Shown: positions 26,954 through 35,168 of the stretch, piece by piece
Numbering within the stretch: the stretch's first letter is position 1
Layout of the letters: every line of letters starts with the position of its first letter
From: Aalborgiella sp963841045
GTDB taxonomy: Bacteria; Pseudomonadota; Gammaproteobacteria; Burkholderiales; Burkholderiaceae_C
Assembly (NCBI GenBank): GCA_963841045.1
Contig: CAWJBD010000007.1
Coordinates: 62,001 to 126,000, forward strand
DNA length: 64,000 bases
Reading direction: 5' to 3'
Made by a program: the position numbers and the translations under genes
The notes under the pieces: model-generated
Seen by the model: the letters and a program-made list of their open reading frames with translations, nothing else
What the model was told of the DNA's origin: nothing
The model's database searches: none

Positions 26954-27661
26954 ATGCGTTTTCGCCTTTTACGTCGTCGTTTAACCATCAGTGCACCCAG
27001 TATGACGGTCCGTGGTGCTGTGCCTTGGCCTTTGCGCTGGTTGGTGCTGGCTTTGGTGTTTGGTTTTTCGGCGGCATTGTCTTTATGGGCGTTTGAGTTT
27101 GGCAAAAGCATTGCCGGCTTGGACAAGGATGCTAAAGAAGAATTGCAGAAGTTGCGCACAGAAGTCGTGCAATTGCGCGAAGTTAACGACAAAAACCTGA
27201 CAAAAATCAATACTGCCGATTTGACATTGGCCACCGAAAAGGCAGGCAAAGACAAACTGAATGAGCAGCTCAAGCAACTTGAACTTGATAACCGAGCTTT
27301 GCGGGATGATTTGGGATTCTTTGAAAAATTGACACAAACGGACAGCGCTAAAGGCTTAGCGATTCGCAGTTTGCAGGCCGAATTGTTGAGTGAAAATCAA
27401 ATCAAATGGCAAGTTTTGGTCATTCAGCCCCTTAAAAATGCGCCAGCGTTTAATGGCAAGCTCGAATTGGTATTTTCCGGATTACAAAATGGTAAACCTT
27501 GGAACATGGCTTTGCCCAGTGGTCCTCAGACCATTCAACTGACCCAATACAAGCGCGCTGAAGGTGTTTTTGAGTTGCCGCCAGGAGTGGTGGTGAAAAC
27601 TGTTTCTGCCAAACTGTTAGAAGGCAACACCACGCGTGCGGTGCAGACCGCCAAAATATAG
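26954..27661 (+). CDS. DUF6776-like single-pass membrane protein
   Basis: A 235-residue protein with a basic N-terminus, one membrane segment (WLVLALVFGFSAALSLWAF, about 30-48), then a coiled-coil of about 60 residues rich in Lys, Glu and Leu (LRTEVVQLREVNDKNL through QLELDNRALRDDLGFFEKL), and a C-terminal beta-rich periplasmic domain. It matches the uncharacterised betaproteobacterial family that sits upstream of bactofilin and erpA. The layout suggests an envelope or cytoskeleton-anchoring role with bactofilin, which is inference. The bactofilin gene starts 74 bases downstream. Confidence 0.78.
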   Translation: MRFRLLRRRLTISAPSMTVRGAVPWPLRWLVLALVFGFSAALSLWAFEFGKSIAGLDKDAKEELQKLRTEVVQLREVNDKNLTKINTADLTLATEKAGKDKLNEQLKQLELDNRALRDDLGFFEKLTQTDSAKGLAIRSLQAELLSENQIKWQVLVIQPLKNAPAFNGKLELVFSGLQNGKPWNMALPSGPQTIQLTQYKRAEGVFELPPGVVVKTVSAKLLEGNTTRAVQTAKI

Positions 27662-27735
27662 GGTTTGCTTATCCATGCTAATGCTTGCTACACTTTATTC
27701 TCAGTTACAAACCAAACCGATACAGAGCCTCTGAT

Positions 27736-28140
27736 ATGTTCACAAAAAAGAAACAACCCGCTATTAAAAGTTTGATTGCTGTAGGCAGTCACATTGAAGG
27801 CAACATCAAGTTTTCTGACGGCTTGCGGGTGGATGGATTGATAACCGGCAATGTTCAATCTGACCCAGTGCATTCCAGTATTCTGGTGATATCAGAAACC
27901 GCGCACATCACAGGCAGTATCCATGCGGACCATGTCATCATTAATGGACGGGTAGATGGACCAGTATTTGCCAAAATCATGTTGGAATTGCAACCCAAAG
28001 CCAAGATTGTGGGCGATGTGTACTACACAGCGCTTGAAATGCACCAAGGCGCGGTCATCACCGGTTTGCTACAACCCTCACTGCAAGAAATACCGTCAGA
28101 CCACAAAGCGCCATTGATCTTAGAATCGAACGACAATTAA
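27736..28140 (+). CDS. Bactofilin (polymer-forming cytoskeletal protein)
   Basis: A 134-residue protein starting MFTKKKQPAIKSLIAVG at ATG 27736. The longer frame from 27685 has no ribosome site. The core carries the bactofilin (DUF583) right-handed beta-helix pattern: GSHIEGNIKFSDGLRVDGLI, GNVQSDPVHSSILVISETA, GSIHADHVIINGRVDG and KAKIVGDVYYTALEMHQGA. Bactofilins self-assemble into filaments at the membrane and organise cell-wall enzymes. The nearby M23 peptidase gene (29838) makes a partner relation plausible, since bactofilin-M23 pairs are known elsewhere. Confidence 0.92.
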   Translation: MFTKKKQPAIKSLIAVGSHIEGNIKFSDGLRVDGLITGNVQSDPVHSSILVISETAHITGSIHADHVIINGRVDGPVFAKIMLELQPKAKIVGDVYYTALEMHQGAVITGLLQPSLQEIPSDHKAPLILESNDN

Positions 28141-28251
28141 AACCAGAAACTGTAGGGGTACTCGGTGGGGTAATAACAATTCCCGATAAAATCACTAGAC
28201 TATCAGGAAAATCCCATTTCAATACACAGGTTTTACAGGAGTAAATAAGTT

Positions 28252-28638
28252 ATGAACGCAGTTGCCCAAGCACACCAAAGCACAGACGCACAGATGCCTG
28301 CAATGCCTGATCCCATTCTTTTTACCGACAATGCAGCGGCCAAAGTGGCGGATTTGATTGCTGAAGAGGGCAATCCAGACTTGAAGCTTCGCGTTTTCGT
28401 TCAAGGCGGAGGCTGCTCAGGTTTTCAGTATGGCTTCACATTTGACGAAGTAACCAATGAAGACGACACGACGATGACCAAGAATGGCGTGTCATTATTG
28501 ATTGACGCCATGAGCTACCAATATTTGGTGGGCGCAGAGATTGACTACAAAGAAGACTTGACCGGCGCACAGTTTGTCATCAAAAACCCAAATGCCACCA
28601 CCACTTGCGGTTGCGGCTCAAGCTTCAGTGCTGGCTAA
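28252..28638 (+). CDS. erpA: A-type iron-sulfur cluster insertion protein ErpA
   Basis: A 128-residue protein with the three A-type cysteines: the first in GGGCSGFQYGF near residue 62 and the last pair in TCGCGSSFS near 120-122. It ferries Fe-S clusters to apo-targets, LipA and respiratory enzymes among them. The N-terminal 20 residues (AVAQAHQSTDAQMP) are a variable extension common in Burkholderiales. AGGAG lies about 10 bases before ATG. The gene is separated from bactofilin by 111 bases that probably hold its own promoter. Confidence 0.95.
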   Translation: MNAVAQAHQSTDAQMPAMPDPILFTDNAAAKVADLIAEEGNPDLKLRVFVQGGGCSGFQYGFTFDEVTNEDDTTMTKNGVSLLIDAMSYQYLVGAEIDYKEDLTGAQFVIKNPNATTTCGCGSSFSAG

Positions 28639-28660
28639 CAACAAACTTTGCGCTTAAGCC

Positions 28661-29782
28661 TTAAGCAGGATAAAGCGCACCTAAGATACGGGGGGCTTGT
28701 GCCCCTGTCACATTTTTGAAGCTGGCTGTTTCGCGCCGCAGCATTTTTCTGGCCAGCCACGCAAACGCCGCTGCTTCCACTTGCAAAGGCGGCAAGCCGA
28801 AGGTGTCAGATCGGCAGACTTTCAATCCTGGCAGAGCTGCTTGCAGCCTGCGCATCAAATGGCCATTGAGCGCACCGCCACCACACACAATCAAAGTTCG
28901 ACAAAGCTTTGCATGCTGACTGATATTGCTGGCGCAAGCCTGCGCCGTGAACTCAGTTAATGTTGTTTGAACATCTATCGGAGTCAGCGTTTCAAACCCT
29001 TTGAGTTGTTGGTCAAGCCATACTGGGTTAAACAAATCGCGCCCAGTACTTTTGGGAGGTTGTGCAGTGACGAAAGGCTCGGACAGCAATTTACTTAACA
29101 GCTGATTGTTCACACGGCCAGACGCAGCCCAAGCACCGTCAGTATCAAATGGCTGATCCCTATGCGTTTGACACCAATAGTCCATCAACGCGTTGCCAGG
29201 CCCACAATCAAAGCCAAGCAAAGGTTCTTCCAATTCGGTAGCACTCAGCACGCTTAGATTAGAAATGCCGCCAATATTCAGAACGGCAGCGTTTGCTGTT
29301 TGTGAAGCAAAAATAGCTTGATGGAATGCGGGCACCAAAGGTGCGCCTTGACCGCCTGCGGCAACATCTCTGCTTCTGAAATCAGCCACCACATCTATGC
29401 CAGTTAATTCGGCCAGCAATGCAGGGTTGTTCAATTGGATGGTGTAGCCTGTGCCGTCAAATTCAGCCGGGCGGTGCCTGACCGTCTGCCCATGTGCGCC
29501 TATCGCTTTGATTTGGTTGGCATTGAGCTGGCTATTGCGTAGGAGCTGCATGACCACTTTCGCATAAACATGCACCAACGCATTGGCGGTCAAGGCGGCG
29601 CGGTGCAATTCGTTGCCAGCTGCGGTATTGAGTGCAAAGAGTTCACCGCGCAAAGGTTGCGGCATAGTTTCGCTTGCGTGTGCAATGATTTGGGGCGATG
29701 CCGAAGTTAAATCGTAAACAACACCATCCACACCGTCTAAAGATGTACCAGACATCAAACCAATATAGAGATCGGTACCCAT
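28661..29782 (-). CDS. anmK: Anhydro-N-acetylmuramic acid kinase
   Basis: A 373-residue sugar kinase. The phosphate-binding N-terminus is GLMSGTSLDGVDGVVYDL near residues 8-25. Other conserved blocks are AIGAHGQTVRHRP near 95, ADFRSRDVAAGGQGAPLVPAF near 135, NIGGISNLSV near 165, GFDCGPGNALMD near 185, and CGGGALNGHLMRRL near 300. It phosphorylates and opens anhydroMurNAc during peptidoglycan recycling, which fits the AmpG-like permease at 12971. Downstream of, and in the same direction as, the M23 peptidase gene, with 55 bases between them. Confidence 0.95.
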   Translation of the reverse strand: MGTDLYIGLMSGTSLDGVDGVVYDLTSASPQIIAHASETMPQPLRGELFALNTAAGNELHRAALTANALVHVYAKVVMQLLRNSQLNANQIKAIGAHGQTVRHRPAEFDGTGYTIQLNNPALLAELTGIDVVADFRSRDVAAGGQGAPLVPAFHQAIFASQTANAAVLNIGGISNLSVLSATELEEPLLGFDCGPGNALMDYWCQTHRDQPFDTDGAWAASGRVNNQLLSKLLSEPFVTAQPPKSTGRDLFNPVWLDQQLKGFETLTPIDVQTTLTEFTAQACASNISQHAKLCRTLIVCGGGALNGHLMRRLQAALPGLKVCRSDTFGLPPLQVEAAAFAWLARKMLRRETASFKNVTGAQAPRILGALYPA

Positions 29783-29837
29783 GAATGGTTGACTCAGAAG
29801 CGTAATCGCTGCTTGCGCTGCTTTGACCTGTCGAGAC

Positions 29838-31175
29838 TTATTGTGCGCGGGCTTGAACGATGGTGGCCGCGTCTTTGAGTTGCAGCTTCAAGAGACTGGC
29901 CGCCTTGTCAAACGCAGGTTTGGCAGCGGCCGAAATCGGTTGTGTGTTGCGTTCGTTCGCAATCGTTAACGGGTCTTGGTGTTCGCCATCTACGCGGAAT
30001 TCAAAGTGCAAATGAGGTCCTGTGCTAAAGCCTGTTGAGCCAACTGCACCAATCACTGCACCTTGCTCTACCTTTTGGCCTTTTTTCACATCGATGCGAC
30101 TCAAGTGCGCAAACACGGTGGTTTTGTTATTGCGGTGTGCCACTTCAATCACATTGCCATAACCGCGCTGAACGCCTGCAAAAGCAATAACGCCATCACC
30201 CACGGTACGAACCGGCGTGCCCGTTGGCGCTGCATAGTCAATGCCTTTGTGCGCGCGTTTGTCTTTAGAGATGGGGTGCACGCGAATGCCAAAACCGCTG
30301 GAGACGCGGGTGTATTTCAAAGGCGATGCTAAAAATGCTTTGCGCAAGCTCAAACCTTCGAGCGAGTAATACTGTCCTTTGCTACCAACTTCTTGAAACC
30401 ACATGGCTTGGTGCAATTTGCCAGCGTTGATGAATTCGGCGCTCAATAGCTGACCCGCACCGATGATTTCGTTGTCAGCTTGCAATGTTTCGTAGACCAT
30501 TTGAAAGCGATCGCCCTTACGTAATGCGCGTCTGAAATCAATGTCACCAGCAAACAACTCTGCAAACTGAACGGCTACTACATCCGGTACGTTGGAAGCG
30601 TCGGTAGCGGCAAATAAAGATGACTCAATCACACCGCCAGCAACGGCATGGGTGATCACCAATGGCGCAGTATCAATCGCAGTGGTGAATCCATTTGGCG
30701 ATTGTGTTATCCGCAAGCGTTGGAAATCACGGGCATCGTCTTTCTCCATCCAACGAACCGTTAAATTTAACAAGGTATTGTCGGCAGTGGCTTCTGCATG
30801 AACGGTGCGCCCTGTTCGGCTGAACAATGCTTTTTGCAAATCAGGGCTGCTGCGCAAATAAGCCGATGCTGCAGCATCAAATATGCCCAAGCGTTTGAGC
30901 AATGTATCCGCTGTATCGTTGGCGCGTGTGCTGGTTGAGCGCACCAAGGTCATGGCCGTAATGGGCGTCGCCGCTTTAAAGCTGCTTTCTTTGTCTTGAT
31001 CATTGCCGTTGTGCAATGCTTCAAGAATGTTGCGAACAACCACTGGCTCGGCGCTTTCTTCCAATGACACCACGGCATACGCACCACCACCAATTGACAA
31101 CATCAATGCGGCAGCCAGAGCTGCCAAGCGCTTGGGGTGTTGGTGAATGATGGTAGCGATTTGTTTAAAAAACAT
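29838..31175 (-). CDS. M23-family (LytM) peptidoglycan endopeptidase
   Basis: A 445-residue envelope protein. An N-terminal membrane anchor (LAALAAALMLSIGGGAYAVV) is followed by a long periplasmic region and an OapA/Csd3-like domain, then the LytM catalytic domain. Zinc ligands are H and D in GIRVHPISKDKRAHKGIDYAA and the H-x-H of GPHLHFEFRVDG near residue 390. This Csd3/MepM-type layout indicates D,D-endopeptidase cleavage of cross-links. It sits beside anmK and close to bactofilin, a wall-shaping neighbourhood. It diverges from tyrS over 145 bases. Confidence 0.93.
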   Translation of the reverse strand: MFFKQIATIIHQHPKRLAALAAALMLSIGGGAYAVVSLEESAEPVVVRNILEALHNGNDQDKESSFKAATPITAMTLVRSTSTRANDTADTLLKRLGIFDAAASAYLRSSPDLQKALFSRTGRTVHAEATADNTLLNLTVRWMEKDDARDFQRLRITQSPNGFTTAIDTAPLVITHAVAGGVIESSLFAATDASNVPDVVAVQFAELFAGDIDFRRALRKGDRFQMVYETLQADNEIIGAGQLLSAEFINAGKLHQAMWFQEVGSKGQYYSLEGLSLRKAFLASPLKYTRVSSGFGIRVHPISKDKRAHKGIDYAAPTGTPVRTVGDGVIAFAGVQRGYGNVIEVAHRNNKTTVFAHLSRIDVKKGQKVEQGAVIGAVGSTGFSTGPHLHFEFRVDGEHQDPLTIANERNTQPISAAAKPAFDKAASLLKLQLKDAATIVQARAQ

Positions 31176-31320
31176 GTGGCAAAAAAAGTGAAGTTATAAG
31201 ACTGATTGAAGAGAAAGATAAAATACAAACCAAATCAGTTTTTGTCTTCTTTAAAGAGCCTGCTTTTGGACGAAAGCGCACAGTATAACGTGTAGATGGC
31301 CTTTTTAACAAAATATCAAT

Positions 31321-32583
31321 ATGAATCAACGCAATAGCACCGAATCTCAAACAAATGCTTTGAATGACCTGTCCGACAGTGTGAAACACGCTTTGGCAGT
31401 GAGTTTGCGCGGCTGCGAAGAATTGATTCCGCAAAGTGATTGGATTAAAAAATTACAAAAATCTGAAGCCACGAAAACCCCGTTGCGCATTAAATTGGGT
31501 TTAGATCCAACTGCCCCGGATATTCACATCGGTCACACCGTGGTGTTGAACAAAATGCGGCAGTTGCAAGATTTGGGGCACACGGTGATTTTTCTGATTG
31601 GTGATTTCACCAGTTTGATTGGCGACCCATCAGGCCGCAACAGCACGCGCCCGCCGCTTACACGTGAGCAAATCGAAGCCAACGCACAAACCTACTACCG
31701 CCAAGCGTCCATGGTGCTGGACCCTGCTAAAACCGAAATTCGCTACAACAGCGAATGGGGCGATGCGCTGGGCTCACGCGGCATGATTGAGCTATCTGCC
31801 AAATACACCGTGGCGCGCATGATGGAGCGCAACGACTTTCATGACCGCTTCAAGTCCGGCACGCCCATCAGCGTGCACGAGTTTTTGTACCCGCTGATGC
31901 AAGGCTACGACTCGGTGGCACTGAAAGTCGACTTGGAGCTGGGCGGCACCGACCAAAAATTCAATTTGCTGATGGGCCGCCATTTGCAAGCCGAATATGG
32001 CCAAGAGCCGCAATGCGTGTTGACCATGCCCTTGTTGGAAGGCACCGACGGCGTTGAAAAAATGTCGAAAAGCAAAAACAACTACATCGGCATTTCAGAA
32101 GACGCCAACACCATGTTTGCCAAAGTGCTGAGCATTTCAGACGTGCTGATGTGGCGCTGGTACACCTTGCTCAGCTTCAAATCCGAAGCCGACATTGCCG
32201 CCTTGCAAGCCGAAGTGGCCGCAGGCCGCAACCCCAAAGACGCGAAAGTCGCCCTGGCCAAAGAAATCACCACACGCTTTCACAGCGCAGCAGCAGCCGA
32301 TGCCGCCGAACAAGACTTCATCAACCGCAGCAAAGGCGGCGTGCCCGATGACATTGCCGAAATCACTTTACCGCTGGGTGAAGGCGGTGCAGCAGTCGGC
32401 ATTGGCGCCTTGCTCAAAATGGCGAACCTGGCCGCATCCAGCGGCGAAGGCAACCGCCTCATCGACGGTGGCGGTGTGCGCATCGACTCCAACGTTGTTA
32501 GCGACAAAGGTTTGAAACTGGGCGCAGGCGTGTACGTGCTGCAAGTCGGCAAACGCAAATTTGCGAAAGTCACTTTGCGCTGA
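31321..32583 (+). CDS. tyrS: Tyrosyl-tRNA synthetase
   Basis: A 420-residue class I synthetase. The HIGH motif is in APDIHIGHTVVLNKM near residue 66, and KMSKS is in VEKMSKSKNNYIG near 245. The C-terminal S4-like RNA-binding part includes LIDGGGVRID and GVYVLQVGKRKFAKV. Length and the N-terminal extension (about 20 residues) match the TyrS group of Burkholderiales. It charges tRNA-Tyr in the cytoplasm. A copy of the dispersed repeat begins 9 bases after the stop. Confidence 0.96.
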   Translation: MNQRNSTESQTNALNDLSDSVKHALAVSLRGCEELIPQSDWIKKLQKSEATKTPLRIKLGLDPTAPDIHIGHTVVLNKMRQLQDLGHTVIFLIGDFTSLIGDPSGRNSTRPPLTREQIEANAQTYYRQASMVLDPAKTEIRYNSEWGDALGSRGMIELSAKYTVARMMERNDFHDRFKSGTPISVHEFLYPLMQGYDSVALKVDLELGGTDQKFNLLMGRHLQAEYGQEPQCVLTMPLLEGTDGVEKMSKSKNNYIGISEDANTMFAKVLSISDVLMWRWYTLLSFKSEADIAALQAEVAAGRNPKDAKVALAKEITTRFHSAAAADAAEQDFINRSKGGVPDDIAEITLPLGEGGAAVGIGALLKMANLAASSGEGNRLIDGGGVRIDSNVVSDKGLKLGAGVYVLQVGKRKFAKVTLR

Positions 32584-32591
32584 AGACAACA

Positions 32592-32656
32592 GTAATGCTA
32601 TATATTTAATAGCAATATAGGCAATCAATACGCCGGCTAGAGGCCGATTTTCTATA
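32592..32656 (+). repeat. Dispersed palindromic repeat, copy 8
   Basis: Reads GTAATGCTATATATTTAATA, then GCAATATAGGCAATCAATAC, then GCCGGCTAGAGGCCGATTTT. Located between tyrS and the broken CoA-transferase, in forward orientation. The inner stem GCTATATATTTAATAGC is intact, making it close to consensus. Confidence 0.93.
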
Positions 32657-32676
32657 TAAAACTGACAAAGCGCAGT

Positions 32677-33562
32677 CTATTTGAGGGTGTGCAAGGGCAG
32701 GTCGTGCTTGATGGCGATGGCATCGAGTTGGGCGCGGGTTTTGCTGGCGAGCCCAGGTGGCGACGGCTAGGTGCGTACTTGCTTTGAGTGGTGTTTGGTG
32801 GCTGTCCATTGGGATGCCAATGACCTCGAACACAGCGTGGCAGCAAAATGCGGTTCAAGTGCAGCCAGAGCAACACGACCATTTTTGCAAGGGTACACCT
32901 TGTAGCCGGCATGCGCGCCACCGATGGGTGAGTTTGGCAGGGTTAAGCCCCACGCACGTGGCAAGCCCATGTAGGCGGCGGCATCAGATAAGGCAATTTC
33001 CTTGTAGACACCTTTTGGGATGTTTTTAGACGGCTGTCTTTGTTGCAACACCGCTTGCAAAATGGCTTCGGTGGCCAAGAGCGAGCCACCCATGTCGGCG
33101 TACAAACTGGCGGGCAAATCCAAACCCGTGACCAAATCGTTCTCGGCCATGTAGGTTAAATCGTGCCCAGGAATCTCTGCCAATTCACCAGGCGAACCGA
33201 CGATGGCAACCAGGTTCAGCTGGGGGTAGGCTTTGTGCAAATCTGCCCAAGCCAGACCCAGTTTTTTCAAGGCTGAAGGCCGAAATGAGGTCAGCAGCAC
33301 ATGGGTCTTCGCGCAGTTCGCGCTGCAACACTTTTTGTCCTGCGGCTGTTTTTAGATCGGCCGTGATGGTGCGAATGCCTTCGTGCATGTGCGCGTAGGC
33401 TCGTGCGCTGTGCAAGCGCATAGGGTCACCATTGGGTGGTTCTAGCTTGATACACGTTGCGCCCATCGCTTTGCAGCGCATCAATGCGGCCGGACCGGGT
33501 AAATTCAAACTTAAACTGAGAACGCGAACGCCTTTGAGTGCCTTGGCTTGAGTTGCTGTCAT
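32677..33562 (-). pseudogene. CaiB/BaiF CoA-transferase with at least three frameshifts
   Basis: Remnant or mis-sequenced class III CoA-transferase of about 295 residues. The start LKGVRVLSLSLNLPGPAALM is intact, then one extra C in CCC near 33303 shifts the frame before HVLLTSFRPSALKKLGL. The middle (DLTYMAENDLVTGLDLPASL, YMGLPRAWGLTLPNSPIGG) is intact. Further shifts occur near 32830 (before EVIGIPMDSHQTPLKAS) and near 32760 (before LASKTRAQLDAIAIKHDLP). The final stop is at 32677. It is shorter than typical members (about 360-400 residues), so some decay is likely. Repeat copy 8 abuts its 3' end. Confidence 0.7.
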
Positions 33563-33576
33563 AGAGGTGTGAAAAA

Positions 33577-34169
33577 TTAGCGAACCAAAATCTCAACGCG
33601 GCGGTTTTGCGGCTCGTCCACATTGTCTTCAGTTTTGATGAGCAGCTCGCGTTTGCCGCGTCCTACAGATTCAATGCGGGCGGCAGGCGCACCACTGTCG
33701 ACCAGTAATTTGGTCACCACTTCGGCGCGTTTGAGTGATAGCTCATCGTTGGCCAACAAAGCACCTGTGGTGTCGGTATGACCTGTGACCACCAAATCAG
33801 CGCCTTTGCGTTGGCTGGTGTCACTTAGAATTTTGGGTAACGCGGCTTTGGACTCAGGGGTTAGATCTGTGCCACCTGGCATGAAGTTCAAAATATATTT
33901 GGTTGGCGCTGGGGGCTTTGCAGTGAACAAAGAAGGGAAAACTTTCTGCACCTCTGCCTCAGAGCTCAGCTTCAATATCAAGGGCGTGTCTTCTTTCGCC
34001 GAGGCCAACTGATAGGGCGTAGTCAATACCTGCTCACCCTGAGTCGTTTTAACCACCACGCTGGATGCGCTGCCATCTGCTTGTGGCAACAAAATGACAC
34101 GCGGGTGATCGGCGCGCACGCGTTCAGCAACAATGCTGCGGCAATGGCAAATACCGGTGTCAGCTTCAT
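33577..34169 (-). CDS. OmpA-family lipoprotein, frameshift near residue 23
   Basis: An outer-membrane peptidoglycan-associated protein of about 197 residues. ATG 34169 overlaps the stop of the FecR-domain gene (ATGA) and begins MKLTPVFAIAAALLLNACAP, with a lipobox at Cys 18. That frame is lost at the C-run near 34103-34105. Restoring one C joins it to VILLPQADGSASSVVV. The C-terminal OmpA domain has LNFMPGGTDLTPESKAALP, VVTGHTDTTGALLANDELSL and SVGRGKRELL, the peptidoglycan-binding pattern. The pair with FecR suggests a small envelope operon. Confidence 0.8.
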
Positions 34170-34654
34170 TCTGCTTTCTCTTCTGTTTCCACAATAAAGT
34201 CGGTGCCACGAATACCCACACTGACAGTCTTGGTTTTGATTTGAATGGCTTGGGGGTTCACTTTGGCAATCAATCCGGTCAACATGCGCATGCTGCCTTG
34301 CAGCAGGTTGATGAAAATATCGCCATCTTGAGTGGTTGAGTTAAAAGCAAATTTATCTAATACCAGTTGTGAGTTTTCGGATAAAACCAAGGTCGTACCA
34401 TCACGCAGCACCACGCTGCTAGAGCTTTGTTTGCCTGTGATTAAACGATCGTTGGTCTTGACGGCATCTCCTGGCTGCAAGGCGCGTTCACCTTGCGCGT
34501 TGCGAATTCTCACATCACCCGAAACCGTTTTGACAATGCCCGCTTTTGTATCGCTGCTTGCGCCTTGTGCCCATGCAGGTGTGCCAGCAAAAAATACGCA
34601 CGACAAAACAAAAGACCATAACACTGACAGTTGAACAGCTTTGATTTTTTTCAT
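34166..34654 (-). CDS. FecR-domain periplasmic protein
   Basis: A 162-residue exported protein with a signal peptide (VLWSFVLSCVFFAGTPAWA) cleaved near residue 29. The remainder is a FecR domain: VKTVSGDVRIRNAQGERALQ, PGDAVKTNDRLITGKQSSSS, VVLRDGTTLVLSENSQLVLD and VSVGIRGTDFIVETEEKAE. Unlike iron-regulated FecR it has no membrane anchor or sigma-factor neighbour. In this family group such proteins accompany an OmpA-like lipoprotein, as here, with a 4-base overlap. Function unknown, probably structural or ligand-sensing in the periplasm. Confidence 0.85.
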   Translation of the reverse strand: MKKIKAVQLSVLWSFVLSCVFFAGTPAWAQGASSDTKAGIVKTVSGDVRIRNAQGERALQPGDAVKTNDRLITGKQSSSSVVLRDGTTLVLSENSQLVLDKFAFNSTTQDGDIFINLLQGSMRMLTGLIAKVNPQAIQIKTKTVSVGIRGTDFIVETEEKAE

Positions 34655-34694
34655 TCCCTTACCTCTAACAAGTTAGCTTTTAATTCTACGCTTG

Positions 34695-35168
34695 TTATGG
34701 TTTAAGTACATAGGGGTTTGTGATGCCTAATTTGGCCAATATTTGCACTTCCAGGGCTTCCATCTGCACTGCGTCAGCTTTGCTGGTTTCATGGTCGAAA
34801 CCCTGCGCATGCAAAACGCCATGCACCAGCAAGTGAAAGTAATGCTCGGCCAGTGTTTTGTGGTTGTCTCGCGCTTCCTTTTCAAGCACAGGGGCACACA
34901 AAACAATGTCGCAACTCACGTGCGGTGCGGTGCTGTAATCAAAAGTCAACACATTGGTGGCGTAGTCTTTGTGGCGGTAACTGGCATTCAATGCGCGACC
35001 TTCATCTTCATCCACGATGCGCACGGTGATCTCCATGCTCTCAACATCCATTTGCAACGCGTGCTTGACGCAGCGTGCCACCTTGTGACGCGGCAATGCT
35101 GCGCGGTGCTGGGCGACGTTGGGGAAACGCGCAAATTGCAGCGACAAGGTGACAGTCGGCGCTTGCAT
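34695..35168 (-). CDS. ybeY: Endoribonuclease YbeY (16S rRNA maturation)
   Basis: A 157-residue metal-dependent RNase. The zinc site HGVLHAQGFDHE, with H-x(3)-H-x(5)-H, is near residue 118. Conserved ALNASYRHKDYATNVLTFDY is near 60. The protein takes part in 16S rRNA 3'-end processing and ribosome quality control. The start shares a base with the stop of the LTA-synthase-like gene (TAATG), so the two are coupled. Usual partners phoH and miaB are not next to it here. Confidence 0.95.
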   Translation of the reverse strand: MQAPTVTLSLQFARFPNVAQHRAALPRHKVARCVKHALQMDVESMEITVRIVDEDEGRALNASYRHKDYATNVLTFDYSTAPHVSCDIVLCAPVLEKEARDNHKTLAEHYFHLLVHGVLHAQGFDHETSKADAVQMEALEVQILAKLGITNPYVLKP

